A stretch of DNA of 64,000 nucleotides from Ulva prolifera (taxonomy: Eukaryota; Chlorophyta; Ulvophyceae; Ulvales; Ulvaceae), in contig CM041202.1 in NCBI GenBank assembly GCA_023078555.1, positions 4,646,022-4,710,021 of the forward strand, read 5' to 3'. Shown one piece after another: positions 8,727-21,071 of this stretch (position 1 is its first letter; the number at the start of each line of letters is the position of its first letter). Below the pieces are notes generated by a model. It was not told the origin of the DNA and did not search any database. It saw only the letters and a program-made list of their open reading frames with translations. Made by a program: the position numbers and the translations under genes.

Positions 8727-10956
8727 GGCCAGGTTTGTACTGGATGTCGAGATCGAACGACTGGAACAACTCAGTCCACCGCAACTGCCGCTGAGACAGC
8801 TTGGGCTGACGGCGGAAGAACTTCAACGTCACATGATCTGTGAGAACCTTGACGGTGTGCCTGGCGCCTGGGAGGTAGCGGCGCCAGCTGCGTACGGCGT
8901 GCACTATCGCCAGCAGCTCTTTCTCATGGACCGGGTAGTTTTTCTCGGCGGTGCCGAGTTTCCGCGAGAGGAAAGCCACCGGCTGTAAGCCGCGGCCATG
9001 GTCCTGCTGAAGCACGGCGCCCACAGCATAGTCGGACGCGTCGGTGCCCACAACGAATGGCTTCTCCACATCTGGATAGCAGAGGACGGGGGCCGCGCAC
9101 AAGGCGGCCTTCAGCTTTTGGAATGCAGTTGACTGGCGTGCACTCCAATGCCATGGAACTGATGCACTAAGCAAGTCAGTCAAAGGTGATGCAATCGTGC
9201 CATATTCAGCAATGAAGTGCCGATAGAACCCTGTGAGGCCGAGGAACTGACGCAAGGACTTCACATTAGTAGGCGTAGGCCACTGTGACACTGCGTCAAC
9301 CTTCGACGGGAGGACGCAAACACCTTCTGGACGAATCATGTGACCAAGGTACTCGACTGCTTCACGATATAAACTGCACTTCTGGGGTGGTGCATACAAC
9401 TTGTGCGAACGAAGACGGTTGAGCACTTCACGAACGTGGTCATGATGCTCTTCAACACTTTTGGAAAACACCAATATGTCATCCATGAAGATAACAACAA
9501 AGTCTAGCCCTTTGCGGACTGTGTTCATGAGCAAGGTGAACTGCGCGGGCGCATTAGCCAAGCCGAACGGCATGACCGTGAACTCGAATGCACCGAACGC
9601 TGTGACGAATGTCGTCTTGGGAATATCCGCAGGGTTCATGCGGATTTGGTGGAAGCCATCGGCAAGATCGAGTTTGCTGACAACTTTGTAGTCGCGCCGG
9701 CGCTCCAGGAGTTGCTTAATGCGCGGCATGGGGTATGCAAACTTGACGGTGTTGTGGTTGAGTGCACGATAGTCAATGCACATGCGGAGTTTTCCGTTCT
9801 TCTGGCGCTGAAACAAGACAGGTGATCCCCACGGGCTAAGCGAGGGGCGGATCCATCCTTGATCCGTGAGTCTGGTGAGTTGTTTGTTGACCTCTTCCAG
9901 CTCATCAACCGTGACACGGTACGGTTGCTGCGACACAGGCTCCGCGCCTGGCTTCAATGGGATCGAGTGCTCGAGAATGCGTCCATCGTCTAGTCGGCGG
10001 ACTGGCGGCAGCCCCGGTGGGCATTCGCGTACGACGTCAGCGTATTCTTTGCAAACTTCTTGTTCAAACTCAATGTATGAGGCGGGACGATCATCGTCAA
10101 ACATCTGCTCGGGGGCAAGACTGACGGATTCTTTGACATAACTTATGAAGTGTTCACATTCGTGTTTGGATTCATGACGAATGATGCGAGCCAGCTTGGC
10201 TCCAGAGACTACTTCCACGTGAGCTGTGGACATGCCTGGAAGCATGGGTTGCTGAGGCGTAGACTTAACGATTGCTGGTCCCGTGGCCTTTGGGACTACG
10301 ATCGAACGCTTGCGCGGCTCACCAACTATGCTATTCCGAGCGAGAAAATCCATTCCAAGAACAGCGTCTATGCCATCTAGGACTGGCAAGACTTGGAAAC
10401 GCTGCTTGAACGTTTGAGCGGCTAGCTTAACCGTGAGTGTCGAGGTGACACCTCTGAGCTCGACGGTCGAGCCATCTGCAAGTGGTGCATTGTGTGCACC
10501 GCGTCCGGCGCATGCAATTCCGACATCATCTATGAATGTGCCAGAGAGAAAGCTGGTGTCCGCTCCAGTGTCGACGAGCGCGCGGCAGGGGGCGCCGGCG
10601 ACCACTACATCAATTATGATGCACTTGTGCATTGTATTCTCGGGTACAGTTGCGTGCGACAGGTGACATGTCTGTGGCTCGTGGGCCACCGTGTGAGCTG
10701 TGGGTGAAGGCTCGTGGGCCATAGCAGGTTCGGGGCCCTGCTCAACAAGTACGTGGGCTGATTGCTGCGGCTCGGGGGCCGTGGTGCTTGTGGACGGTCG
10801 TGGATAAGAAACATGTGCCAGCTCGTGGGCTGTGTGTGTGTGTGTCAAGCGACGCTGGGCGCCGCCTTGCTGAAAATTTCCTTGCATGGGCTGCTGGGAC
10901 TGCGGACAAGCCTTGGCGCTGTGACCAGGTGACCAGGCTGGCGACAACGAAAACAT
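8488..10956 (-). CDS. gypsy B Pol: protease, reverse transcriptase, RNase H
   Basis: This 822-codon minus-strand frame starts inside the zinc-knuckle region of gag. Around residues 125-160 is a retropepsin with its aspartate in LVDTGADTSF. Reverse transcriptase follows (about 310-490) with SPWGSPVLF, KLDLADGFHQI and the catalytic box FMDDI, a variant of YxDD. RNase H follows with TDASDYAVGAVL, EKELLA and TDH (about 590-700), and the frame ends with the usual linker to integrase (PDALSRR). All catalytic positions are present. It is separated from gag by an 8-bp duplication at 10922-10937 and from integrase by a shift near 8555. The first ATG is probably not the true start, since gag and pol were likely one frame. 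Confidence 0.9.
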   Translation of the reverse strand: MFSLSPAWSPGHSAKACPQSQQPMQGNFQQGGAQRRLTHTHTAHELAHVSYPRPSTSTTAPEPQQSAHVLVEQGPEPAMAHEPSPTAHTVAHEPQTCHLSHATVPENTMHKCIIIDVVVAGAPCRALVDTGADTSFLSGTFIDDVGIACAGRGAHNAPLADGSTVELRGVTSTLTVKLAAQTFKQRFQVLPVLDGIDAVLGMDFLARNSIVGEPRKRSIVVPKATGPAIVKSTPQQPMLPGMSTAHVEVVSGAKLARIIRHESKHECEHFISYVKESVSLAPEQMFDDDRPASYIEFEQEVCKEYADVVRECPPGLPPVRRLDDGRILEHSIPLKPGAEPVSQQPYRVTVDELEEVNKQLTRLTDQGWIRPSLSPWGSPVLFQRQKNGKLRMCIDYRALNHNTVKFAYPMPRIKQLLERRRDYKVVSKLDLADGFHQIRMNPADIPKTTFVTAFGAFEFTVMPFGLANAPAQFTLLMNTVRKGLDFVVIFMDDILVFSKSVEEHHDHVREVLNRLRSHKLYAPPQKCSLYREAVEYLGHMIRPEGVCVLPSKVDAVSQWPTPTNVKSLRQFLGLTGFYRHFIAEYGTIASPLTDLLSASVPWHWSARQSTAFQKLKAALCAAPVLCYPDVEKPFVVGTDASDYAVGAVLQQDHGRGLQPVAFLSRKLGTAEKNYPVHEKELLAIVHAVRSWRRYLPGARHTVKVLTDHVTLKFFRRQPKLSQRQLRWTELFQSFDLDIQYKPGRENTLPDALSRRPDLKVVLCALFNSQPLPDPDFLQQVRSSYAADPIVTQILAAQNTTSHPNTSTRSNPAYSHQQPPLLR

Positions 10957-12181
10957 AAACCATTGTCAATGCATCGCTGCCGTTCTGCGTCAGGCAGACG
11001 GGCGAGACGCGGTTCTTCGACATAGTATGATGTGTCATACATCGGGGGTGCATAGGTGGGTGGCGCGAACTGCGGGGCAGGCGCTGCCAACTGTGCGGGT
11101 GCGGTAGCTGCTTGCAGCGGCGTAGGCGCAGCAGCGGTGTGAGGTGACGGTACTTGCATGGTGGCTGCATGCAGCTGCGGACGGGGCGCTACAGTACCAT
11201 ATTGCATAGTGGGAGGCATCATCATGTGATTGAACGATGGGCGTGCATGAAAGGGCGGACGTGGATTGAACTGCCCATGCGGCGGGCGCGGGTGGCTTCC
11301 ATGACGACCACCGCGGCCTGCTTGTGGTGGGCGCGGTTGTGGCTTCGGCGTGGTCGGTGTGCGAGTGGGAGCTTGAGCTCGCGAGGTGCGAACTGCCGTC
11401 ATGGCGTTGACAGCCGCGGCATACGCATCCGCCAGCGTCTGTGGGTTCTTTTCAGACATGGCTAAGCGAACTTGTGGATCGCGAATGATTTGACGAAGTA
11501 CTGCGATCTGGTCCACCTCGCGGGGCGGCTCATCAAGAGTCGACAACAGTTCATTCTTGCGGTTGTACTGTGCTTCGAGCGACTTGAGGTTTCATAGTGC
11601 GGAACATCAAAGAACGCATCACGAATGCCGGCCTGCGCCAGGCGACCGGACACATAGCGCTTCTTGAACGCGTCAACGAGGTCTTCGATCGTGTGACCTG
11701 GCGATGACTGCGTAAACTGGTCATACCACATAGACGCGGCTCCAGAGAACTTGCCGCTTACGGATACAGCAAGCTTGTGGCGATCAACGTGATCACCAAC
11801 ATAAACAAGCGCACTCTTGACACTGTACAAAAACTCACGGGCGGCATCGTAGCCTTCCCCGTTGAACTTTGCTACGTCGCGAATCCACTGTGGATTCAGC
11901 GGTGGTGCACTCGGCAAGGACGAATGTGCGGCAGGCACGGGGCTAGCCTCGTGCCGCGCGGAAGTGGACGCATCCAGGGCCGCTTGCAGAGCGGAAACCT
12001 GGGCAGACAGTTGTGCAATTTGCTCTTGCATGGCAGCGACATTTGGTTCAGCCATAGCTGTGGCTAGCACCTGGAGGAGTTCTTCGCGGTTGACGTTCAC
12101 CCGACCTGGCAACGTCGACGATGGATGGGCTTCGATGAAAGCGTGGAGCTTTTCGATTTCGGTGTCTAAACTGAGTGACAT
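10845..12181 (-). pseudogene. gypsy B Gag, frameshifted
   Basis: Gag is the structural protein that packs element RNA. The minus-strand start is at 12181, just after the primer-binding site. A helical N-terminus with coiled-coil character (residues about 35-75) leads into the capsid-like gag domain with REFLYSVKSALVYVG and W-Y-D-Q-F. One base is gained or lost near 11590, and the frame continues as LDEPPREVD onward. A proline- and arginine-rich linker follows. The zinc knuckle starts as CFRCRQPGH and is broken by a tandem duplication of TGACCAGG (10922-10937). Its last cysteine (GHSAKAC) is found in the pol frame. Confidence 0.85.
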
Positions 12182-12200
12182 ACAATGATTCAGGAACCTG

Positions 12201-12214
12201 GGTCACCTATACCA
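12201..12214 (-). promoter_or_regulatory. Primer-binding site of gypsy B
   Basis: On the minus strand, TGGTATAGGTGACC lies two bases inside the 5' LTR. It matches, with one change in the first 12 bases, the TGGTATCGGTGA found at the same place in copia D. A tRNA with the complementary 3' end, probably initiator methionine by analogy with plant elements, would prime cDNA synthesis. Confidence 0.65.
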
Positions 12215-12216
12215 GA

Positions 12217-12469
12217 TGAACTATCGGACATACAGTGGAACATACAGACACGGGGCTCGGGTTCTTGGGCTTCTTGAGTTACACGCGGAGGTCTAGGAAA
12301 ACACACCAGACATAGAGCACACGAGGAATAACTATAGCTCGGTACTGGCGGGCTCCCTGGGCAGGACAGGGCAGTACACACAGCACAGGCTACGTCTCCG
12401 GTGCAGACGGCACCCCGGTAGCCACATCAGCACAATGGCTACATGAGACGTCTGATGTCAGACTGTTCA
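12217..12469 (-). repeat. 5' LTR of gypsy B copy 1
   Basis: This 253-bp copy of the LTR at 6638-6890 has ends TGAAC/GTTCA and is followed by the right target duplication CTCAA. Confidence 0.92.
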
Positions 12470-12474
12470 CTCAA

Positions 12475-13849
12475 TCCCATATGTGGCGCTAGCCAAATTG
12501 ATTCAACGTGCTAAGACGCTGTGCGAGCTGTGCCTAGCTGGCACATTGCTGGACTGAAGATGGTATCTTACATGAAAAATGAATGTCGTCAAAGTGGCCA
12601 TTGAATCTTCAGAGAGCATTCGTCTTTCGAATGTGACTGCTATGTTTGAAAATCGAGAGAAATCAGATAAAGTCTCTAAGAAAGCAGTCACGTGTCATGA
12701 GACTCATGACTCGCGACACAAACGACGTGTGTCAAAAACACATGAGACCGGGCCAGTATATGCCACAGCACCAAATTGGTCGCGATATTCTACTGTACAA
12801 CAACATGTAACAAAGCTGCAACCTGTCAGCACGCACACTAGTCGACGAGCACTGCCACCCCACTACGACGACCTGTGGCACGACTGCCACCAACACTCCT
12901 CGATCAGTGCGCTCAAAAATGATCCACCGCCTCACACCGTTGTAGTGTCGTCATCTTTCCTATCGTAGTAGCTACACATTTTTCGATGTATCTCGCACTT
13001 CTTATGATATAGTATAATCATCAAAGCCATTGTCACCAGATAAAATGCGAGCGGGACATGACAGTGACGATCGCCGAGCGCATACGTGGAAGATCTACCC
13101 AGCATAACACGTAACAAAGTTTCATTGTCGCTATGCTGGGGGCAACGAAGCCAAATCAGTTTATGAAAATGCATATGTGCCATTCCTCCATGATGACGGT
13201 GTATCGGGTTGCGGCCAAGATATTGCACGCAGGAGTTCACTCGGTAGAGTGACATATATCACGTTCAATCTATCACGGCGATTGGGACCCCATCGATCCA
13301 GTTTCACCGCATTTGTGATGCAGCCTCATAAAAAAAATCAATTCCATACTTGACATCACAAACCCCCGTGACACCGCTCAACTTCACCTGAATTTGCCAC
13401 AACTTGCGGCTAGCAAGCACTTGTCCAATGTCCAATACTCAACTCAGGTAACAAAAGGTCTCGTCAAAATGCCACAAATTCGCACGGAATCAAAACCTAC
13501 CTCGCACGGAATCAAAACCTGCCCTGTCGCCAAATGCACCAAAGCCACGCAAGTGCAGACGCCGACATGAACATGCATCTCCATCTGAACATGCATGCAG
13601 AGCACAGACCTTGGAATTTTCAGCAGGACCACGTAATTCAGACACACGATCTACAATTTAGGCACATCCACAATATAAGTTGCTCTGAGATGCCCACTGC
13701 TTACGTAGGTACAAGACACTGCTTACCTGAGTACAACTCACGTGTACTGCGTTCTCAGTTCGGCCATTCCGGATGCACCGCGGAATGGAAGATACTCCAG
13801 ACACATGCAATGGCAGAGACACCACGCATGGCCAAGTAAACCCATTCCC
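12475..13849. other. No gene recognised
   Basis: This is AT-richer spacer between gypsy B and the 3' end of the kinase gene. Open frames are short and have no motifs. A near-duplicate of CTCGCACGGAATCAAAACCT occurs around 13481-13520 (CGCACGGAATCAAAACCT twice). Confidence 0.5.
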
Positions 13850-16800
13850 CTAGGGCTTGCGCAAAGCCCCTGCAACACCCCCACCAGTGCGGCCACTTCC
13901 TTCTGTGAAACTCGATGGTGGTAACACATCAAACATCCACTGCTGGTTCACGTGGACACTGGCCGCACCATGTTTCCCATGAACATCCTTGAGGCAGCGC
14001 TCAGGTGCACGGCCACCACCGCCAGAAGGTCCCATTACGCCCGCCAGTTTCTCCAATTCGGCACCATCTGTGACGTCCAGCCTCTTGCGAAGATCTGTAT
14101 CTCTGTGCAACCCACTCTTGCTGAGCATACTCAAGATCGTCTGAGATACATTAAGATCTGGCTTCGACACCTTGGCACTGCGTGCCCCAGCAGGCCGCTG
14201 AGTGATTGGCGGCGCTGCACTTACCTGCTTCACCAAGGAGGCAGGGGCCGCAAATCCTGCCTTGTAGCTGCCTTTCGTCACGCGCCGAAGTGATGCATTG
14301 CGCATTAACTGCGAACCATCTGGGGTTCCATTGAGGCATTCGTTCAGGTCCTCTAACACCGTCACCACATCATCGATGTTGGGCCTGAACACAAGAGAAC
14401 AGGTCACATGATCGGTCACGACTTCACAATCTATTAGTTAGTGCTGGCACCATCCTGATGGTGTGACCACAACTTAGCACGCATGGGATCTCATACAAGA
14501 ACACAGCAGACGATCAGACACGTTCCTCTTTTCGTAGTTGTCAGACAGGCACGCCAGGGAGACAACAACGTAGGAGAATGGTGCATCTTCTCGGTGACGC
14601 AGGTCGAAGCGGGGAAAAGAGTTATTGTTGACTAAATGACCATTGTCGGCAGCATACGGCGGCATGCCGTGGAACATCTCCCAAAGCAGCACTCCAAAGC
14701 TGTACATGTCCGATGCCTTTGACAAGTACCCCTTTCCTTGCACTTCCTGCAATTACAACCTGTTGAATGTCACCAGTTTCGTACTTCGGGGTTGTATACA
14801 GTGATCTTGCAGCCAAAGACATGAGAGTCATTACGCTCTATGTGGCTCTGGAAATAATGAACAAACCCATGACAGCACACATGTTCCACATGAGCTGGCA
14901 CATGCGAACGAACGACGCCTTCAGAGTAGCATGACTCACAACATCAACACTGATACCAGGATCTCACACCGGAGCAAAGTAAAAGGGAGTTCCAATACGC
15001 ATGTTCGACATGTGTGACTTGTTCCTGTCCATCTGGAATGACAACCCAAAGTCCGTAAGCTTTGCGATATAAGGGAAGCTTGGTGGAGAGGGGGTGTCAC
15101 TCTGAGTTCGCACAGCCTCCGGAACAGTTGTAAGCATGATATTCTGAGGCTTCAAATCACCATGGATTATCTCAGAATGGTGCAAGTGCTGCACCCCGCG
15201 CGCAATATCAAGGGCACAGCGGACAATGACTGCCTGCACTCCGTTCATACCTTCAAAAGGCTGCCATCAAGGATACTGCAAGTCTGATTGGTATGCAACG
15301 GATCATGTGCCAAGGAAGAGCATATTCTGCAGTGAACTTACTCGGGACCAGCAAGGCCGCACCTGATCAGGAACGTTGCCAGGGTGCATTCGCTCTCGCG
15401 ACAACCAATCATACAAAGTTCCACTGTCACAGTACTCTTGCAAAAGAAACAGCTGGTAGCTAGGAGTGAACTCGCCCGTGAATTGGAGGGCTCCGCCGCC
15501 ACCGCCGCTGGTAGCAGTGCCAGTTGGAACACTGACATCCTCCAGCATGCGGACGTTCGCACGATATGTAGCTACCAGATTTGGATGTGCAATCCGCAGA
15601 GCGAGCATTGCCTCCCGCAAAACTGGATCGCTCTGAATATCGCCAGACGCCTGAAATAGAACAGTCTTGATCGCAACCTGGATGTTCTTCCAAACACCGC
15701 GGTACACGACCCCAAATGCACCCCGACCGATCTCAGCTTGCACTGACACGGGTGTACGCTCATCTGCTGCATGTAGAACGCTGCGAAGTTGACGCTGGAT
15801 GGACTTTGCATTCTGCTGTGTTTCATCAGCATCAAGTACAGTCAAAGGCTGAGGCGGATTGCGGCTTGGAGGGTCCGCCTGCAGTCAACTGGAGTAAAAG
15901 ATCCCTCATGCATATGTACCGCACTTGAAAACATGCATATCAATCAGCGGACCACACTAAGCTCCGAAGACTGGAAAGCCTCGGACCAGCTGCATGTTGG
16001 ATACAATGTCATGCTTGCGAAAAATGCTGTAATTCTGACAAAGGTGCGCATGCTCGTACCACGCCACTTGGAGGCTTATCTCCAGATCCTGCTGTATTTG
16101 CTAGGAGGTCCATTTCCAACATTTTGTACTGCATTTTCACCTTCTGAAGTTCTGCCTGTTCGTTTTTGCTGCGCTCGCGATGATGCTCCAACTCCTGCTC
16201 ATAATTGCCAATCTGCATCTGCATCTCTTCTTCTTTATGGCGATTGAGGCGCTGGAAGCGTCGATGGCGCCACAGAACAAACAGTGCAAGCGAAAGCAGC
16301 GTGACAAGAGCGACTGATGATGCGATCAGCGGCACAGTCACATCACGACTGACCCCAGCAGTGGATCCACCACCATCTGTGCCAGCCTCTTCAGATGGCT
16401 CCAGAGCATGGCATGTGATGAACTCAAGATTGTCGATCGTGTCGTAACCAAGGTCTTCGATGGCCTGCTGAGTGTAAAGAATGTTGCATTGCCGCTTTGT
16501 GCAACACCACATGTGGTAGATGTTGGGATTGTATCCATTACATGACTTGAGAACCAGCATACTGCACACACACACAAACGCAGAAGTTGGAGCCATCGGC
16601 CTTCAGAACCGATACGAAATCCAGGCAATCTGTGAAGATCAGCATACCTGTTGGTGAAGCAAAACCGTGCAGAACGGCCTAAATCGAAGAAATCCATGAA
16701 TCCCGACTCGTAAATCTCTTCATATGTCACGTTGGCGAGAAGTAGCGTCACATTGGAAAAGTTCAGAGTTACGCCTGGTGGGGACTCACGAGAATCGACA

Positions 16801-18194
16801 CGAAATTTCCAGCCGGCGTGAAATGGAGAATACACTGTAGGTATACGCTTGGGCTGCTTCGTAGAAAGTGTGTCCAGTACCGACTCGCCCCTCAGTGCCA
16901 CGCCCGGGAACTCGATAATCGGAGTTACCATGGCTTGGTCTGGAGGTATCAACGGCTGCAACAGAGCGCTACACGTTCATATCGGAGGCTTAAGGGTTGG
17001 CTAATCACAGTGTGCGGGAGGAGTGACCTAGGCATTCACACTCAGACGACACGCCACGTTGAAAAGCGCTAAAGGAATATGTTTTGATGCGCCGCGGGGG
17101 GCACATGAAACTGTTGCAGAATGAAACATCGATCACTGAGTCGTGTCTGCTTGAGCGTCCACGATGCAAGCAAATATGTTGCCTTCCGCTCCCTCGACCC
17201 CACGTTATGGGGCAACAAGATCTCTTCGTGCTGTGCGATCATCCTTGCAGTTGAATGTAGTAAAAACAAATTCTGAATGATCGGCGCCAAGAATTCGTCA
17301 ACGTACGTCACAGGTTCCCGTCACACGGCTCCTCGTGAAGAAAACCCATCCAACGGGGACTGGCTGAAGAAAACAGGTCCGCAATCGACATTGAGCGCAG
17401 GTGAATTAACGCAGCAGCATCCGTTGCCACTTCCCGGTTTATGCAAAGCTCGAGGCAGTTGCGTGACCACTAGTAAGGAGCATGTATGCGGCTGTCGCTG
17501 CTCGCGTTGTACGGTCACACCGACGCCAGATAGCCATGAATCTATCTCTTCTAAAAGCTGATCGTTGCAAAAGCTAAGCAGCGCCGCGGTATTCTCAATG
17601 CAGGCATGCGCCTGACCGCAGAAAGGCGCAAACGCACAGGAACTCAGCTGGGGTGTCCAGGCATCAGTGGTTAAGGACATAAAAATCACAAATCACATTA
17701 CATGTACACTGTTAATTGGTACCAATGTCGACATCATAGCTGACGTTCCCAAGATGAACCTCCGAACCGTGGTGACGTGATGAACGTACCATTTCAGCAG
17801 AGATCGTCTCATTGAGCTGCCTGACTTGTTCAGGACCGAGGAAATATGTTCCGTACGAGACACTTTCAGAGCTGGTTGCGGATATGTTGATGGCTCCATT
17901 CAGCTGTGTCTCCGGAACGTTATACTCCACTTCAGCGGTCAAATTGCCAGGAAGGTTTGAAAAATCCGCTACACGGATGCCAGTGGCGACGTCGTCCTGA
18001 AGTAGTCGCCGCGTCACCGCTGCACTCGGAAAGAACTGACCGAACGCCCTGGCATCAACGGCCAGCAAGCCAACACACAGAAGCGTGACGAAGTTAAGGA
18101 TTGAGTCCATTGCCACAGATAGCAGTTGGGAAAGACCACCACTAACATATGAGAAAAGCCTGCAGCAAAGGGCAGACCTACTCGCGCCATTCAC
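13850..18194 (-). CDS. Receptor-like protein kinase, tyrosine-kinase-like group, multi-exon
   Basis: Minus-strand exons read as one protein. Exon 1 (18194 or the internal ATG at 18111, to about 17715) has a signal peptide core ([15 protein letters not shown]) and N-glycosylation sites. Around 16960-16660 and 16560-16020 come an extracellular stretch with [10 protein letters not shown], a cysteine-rich part (WCCTKRQC), a membrane segment ([15 protein letters not shown]) and a coiled coil. The kinase spans 15880-14300: glycine loop [11 protein letters not shown], lysine in VAIK, catalytic loop [11 protein letters not shown], then APE split by an intron (15000/14752), [10 protein letters not shown], and the R-P-N of subdomain XI. 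A low-complexity tail ends at 13850. Introns have plausible GT/AG ends (for example CAACAG|GTATGC near 16650 and GTTCAG| near 14400). HGD replaces HRD in the catalytic loop. It probably relays an extracellular signal; the ligand is unknown. Exons around 17689-17069 are uncertain. Confidence 0.8.
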
Positions 18195-21071
18195 TCATAG
18201 CGTACACATCGAACAATGCGAATGACTCTTCGTCACGCTGTGTGTTGTTGCTCTACTGGCCGTGCAGGAAGCCCAGAATTTGGCCTCAGAATACCGCTCG
18301 CAGCAGTTGACTGCAGTTGTCGGCGTCTTACGCATGCAGCCACACTGCAGGGCCCTGACGCGTATGGTCGTTAGTCATGCATGGCCTTGCAACATTTATG
18401 TTGACGCGTCCAGTCGCAACCTCCGTAGGCCTCCCTATCGGAACCATCGTAACATCGCGATGCATCATCACTGCGACAGAGCTCGTACTCTACAAACCGC
18501 GCAGGCAACAAGTCGAAGGCAGCGCCTGTGCCGTGGCTGCAATCGCCAACCAGCGATGAGCCGATCACAGGAATACGTAGCTACACAATTGATTGCAGCG
18601 AGGCTCCTGTGTTGTGTTACAAGGACAAAGCAAGCGAAGCAGGTAGCACCGCAAGCAAGAAGCAGGGGAAACGCACACCACGCAGCAAGCCACACGAAGC
18701 GCACACCAAAACACCCACGCTACGGCAGCACCCGCGCCGGACACAGCGACACGGCCACACAACCACACACACGCCCATGCCCACACGCCCATCCCCACCC
18801 GAACCCCGCCCAACAGCAAGGCGCACGAGCCCCGGAAGCACAAGCAGCCAAGGCCGCCCAGCAAACAAACAGCGAGACCGCAACAACCTCCTGTGTTGTG
18901 TCAACTGCCGAGGGCTTTGCCTTCTCAGCTTAAAGGCTGCATGTCCGCGGCGGTGCCAGCTGCAGTGCTCCACAGGGCCTTTTCTGGTTGGCGGGATTCC
19001 CGCTGATCAATTCGAGCGGTACTTCATCGCTGAGGGACAGCTGCCAGCGAGATGCGCTCGCTGTCTCCAGATGTTACTGGCTCTCACAGCTCAATTTTAG
19101 TGGCGAAAACAGTCGGTTTCTCCAAGTTTTGCCTGTATTTCCAGAAAGCACTACCAAGTCTATGGGACAACCGCCGGCCTGTAGAGCACTGGTCCGTTGC
19201 CCGCCGCAACACTGTCCACTGCAATAGAGGTGCACAAAGCTTTGAGGAAAACTCAATGCAAGTCGACATCCGCAGAGCAACATGACTCGAGTCTTGCTCT
19301 GATGATGTCGTTGACATCATGAATGGTGTCCGCCGGTGGCAACGTCTTGGTCTCCAGGTAATTGAGCTGATTGTTGGGCCACATTTGCAATGCCAGGTGT
19401 TCACTGTCAATGCCCAATCGCGAACAGACTCTACAATCTTCAGCATGCTTGGCCATGACACGAGTGGATAGCGATCTGACTCCACTGCGGGAATTCACAG
19501 ACTTGCACTGCTGGTTCACGTCGACAGAGCTCGATCAGTTCTTCGGCTGGCCTGATCTGGCCGCTCCTGGACATGATTTATCTACGGTTGCTTGTATGAT
19601 GGTCTTGTTGATGCCTCTGTCTGGACTCTGGCCTGGGAGCCGCAAATCACTGTCTGGAGTGATTGTCCACTTTCATGGCACTTCCGTAGAAGAAAGCCAG
19701 GCTGCTCCGAAAGAGCTACAAGGCGGAGCCAAGTGGCCCGTGATCAGTAGGTATGGAGGACAAAAGCAGAATTTGTGATCGGCAGGGGAGTTGTGCCAGG
19801 CCCAGCCTGTGCAATCGTCCATCTCGCCCATGACTAGTTTGCTGTGCTGTTGCCACGTTGAACAGTGCTACGGACATCAATGGCATGGACACTAGCGATG
19901 CAAAAAACCCTGTGTTGTGGTTTTTCAAAACAGCAAGCGGGAAGTTGAGAAATCACCACAATCAACAGCAATGAATGCGACACTGCATCTCACCAAGTGA
20001 CAGATACTTATATGGTGAGACAAACCAATCATTCGGTGTATTCACCTACATCCCATGCTGTCCGTTTGATCCCCATTGTGCTACTACCGAGCGCTGCCGG
20101 CTGATAAGCAGGGTGCCCTTTCAGATGCAATTACTGCGGGCTTTTATCACTGCCAACAGTACCCTGCACCCAGCCCAATCCTTCCGTCAACGAAGAATCG
20201 GGCATGCATGTGTATACACACAGCGCAATGCGCGGCGGCAGTGAATCTTTGATACGTGCTGTGTCGTGTCTGCAGACTAATTCGTTCCAGCAGTACCTTT
20301 GTAGCTGCGCGGCTCGTTATGACTGGAATTATTGCCTCTCACAATGAACTTATCTGCTAAAAATGTGATCATACACGCGGCAGATGTAGCAAATTTTATT
20401 TCATCGGACTTGTAAGGAGTAGAAAGTACATGTTGCTGGGCCCAGCTGCCCCCATATTATTCTTACCCGCACGGTGTGCCCTCGCCACCCGCGCTGGCTT
20501 GGGTTCTCAACGGAAGTCAGCAGCACGAGCAGTAAAGCAGCAGCAGAAACACGGGAAACCTTTGTCTACCATATTGTGGACTAGGGTTGCCTTTGCTGCC
20601 GGAAACTCCAACCAATCGGTGTTGCCATGGCTGTAGCAGGCTTCCGATCGGACTGTTGCTCGTCGATCCGTCGTTTCTCGCATAAAAGTCGAAAACATAC
20701 ACCTTACTGATCTCTTTTTCATCTTTTAGGCTGGTCGTACGTTCGAGCCGGTTGGCTTGCGTGATGTGACCACACCACAAATCTCATCTCACGCTGATGA
20801 GTCGACGCGAGTAGAGAATGAAATCAGTTGCAGATTGTGGCACTGTTTGTGGCAGATATACGGTGGGCTCAGCATGTACCTGCGAGTGGCTTGTCCTTAA
20901 CACTTACACCAGCAGACCGCTGCAGCAGCGACAATCACAACATTTCTGCTAAACAATTTAAATAATAATAGCTTACAGTCTATAAAGGTTTCGTCGCTGG
21001 CCTTTGTAGGCTTTTGTGGGATCACTGCCATGCTTCCCATGATTGCAACAAAATGTACAAGTCATTGGGAT
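18195..21071. other. Intergenic, no gene recognised
   Basis: Upstream of the kinase start lies a C/A-rich low-complexity tract (about 18620-18880) whose open frames on both strands are compositional. Beyond it are only short frames with no motif. The kinase promoter should lie just above 18194, but no TATA box or other element could be assigned. Confidence 0.5.

Larger units (their letters stand above)
6638..12469 (-). mobile_element. Complete Ty3/gypsy element, frameshifted (family B, copy 1)
   Basis: The element is bounded by two 253-bp LTRs (6638-6890 and 12217-12469), each running TGAAC...GTTCA. It is flanked by the 5-bp target duplication CTCAA (6633-6637 and 12470-12474). On the minus strand the order is 5' LTR, primer-binding site, gag, protease, reverse transcriptase, RNase H, integrase, chromodomain-like tail, polypurine tract, 3' LTR. 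That is the Ty3/gypsy order. Several one-base shifts, an 8-bp duplication and an inserted TRIM LTR make it non-autonomous as it stands. The two LTRs differ at only a handful of positions, so insertion was fairly recent. Confidence 0.92.

Noticed and set aside
18262-19100. Open frames on both strands at 18.3-19.1 kb
   Set aside because: They fall in C/A-rich low-complexity sequence, overlap on both strands and show no motif.
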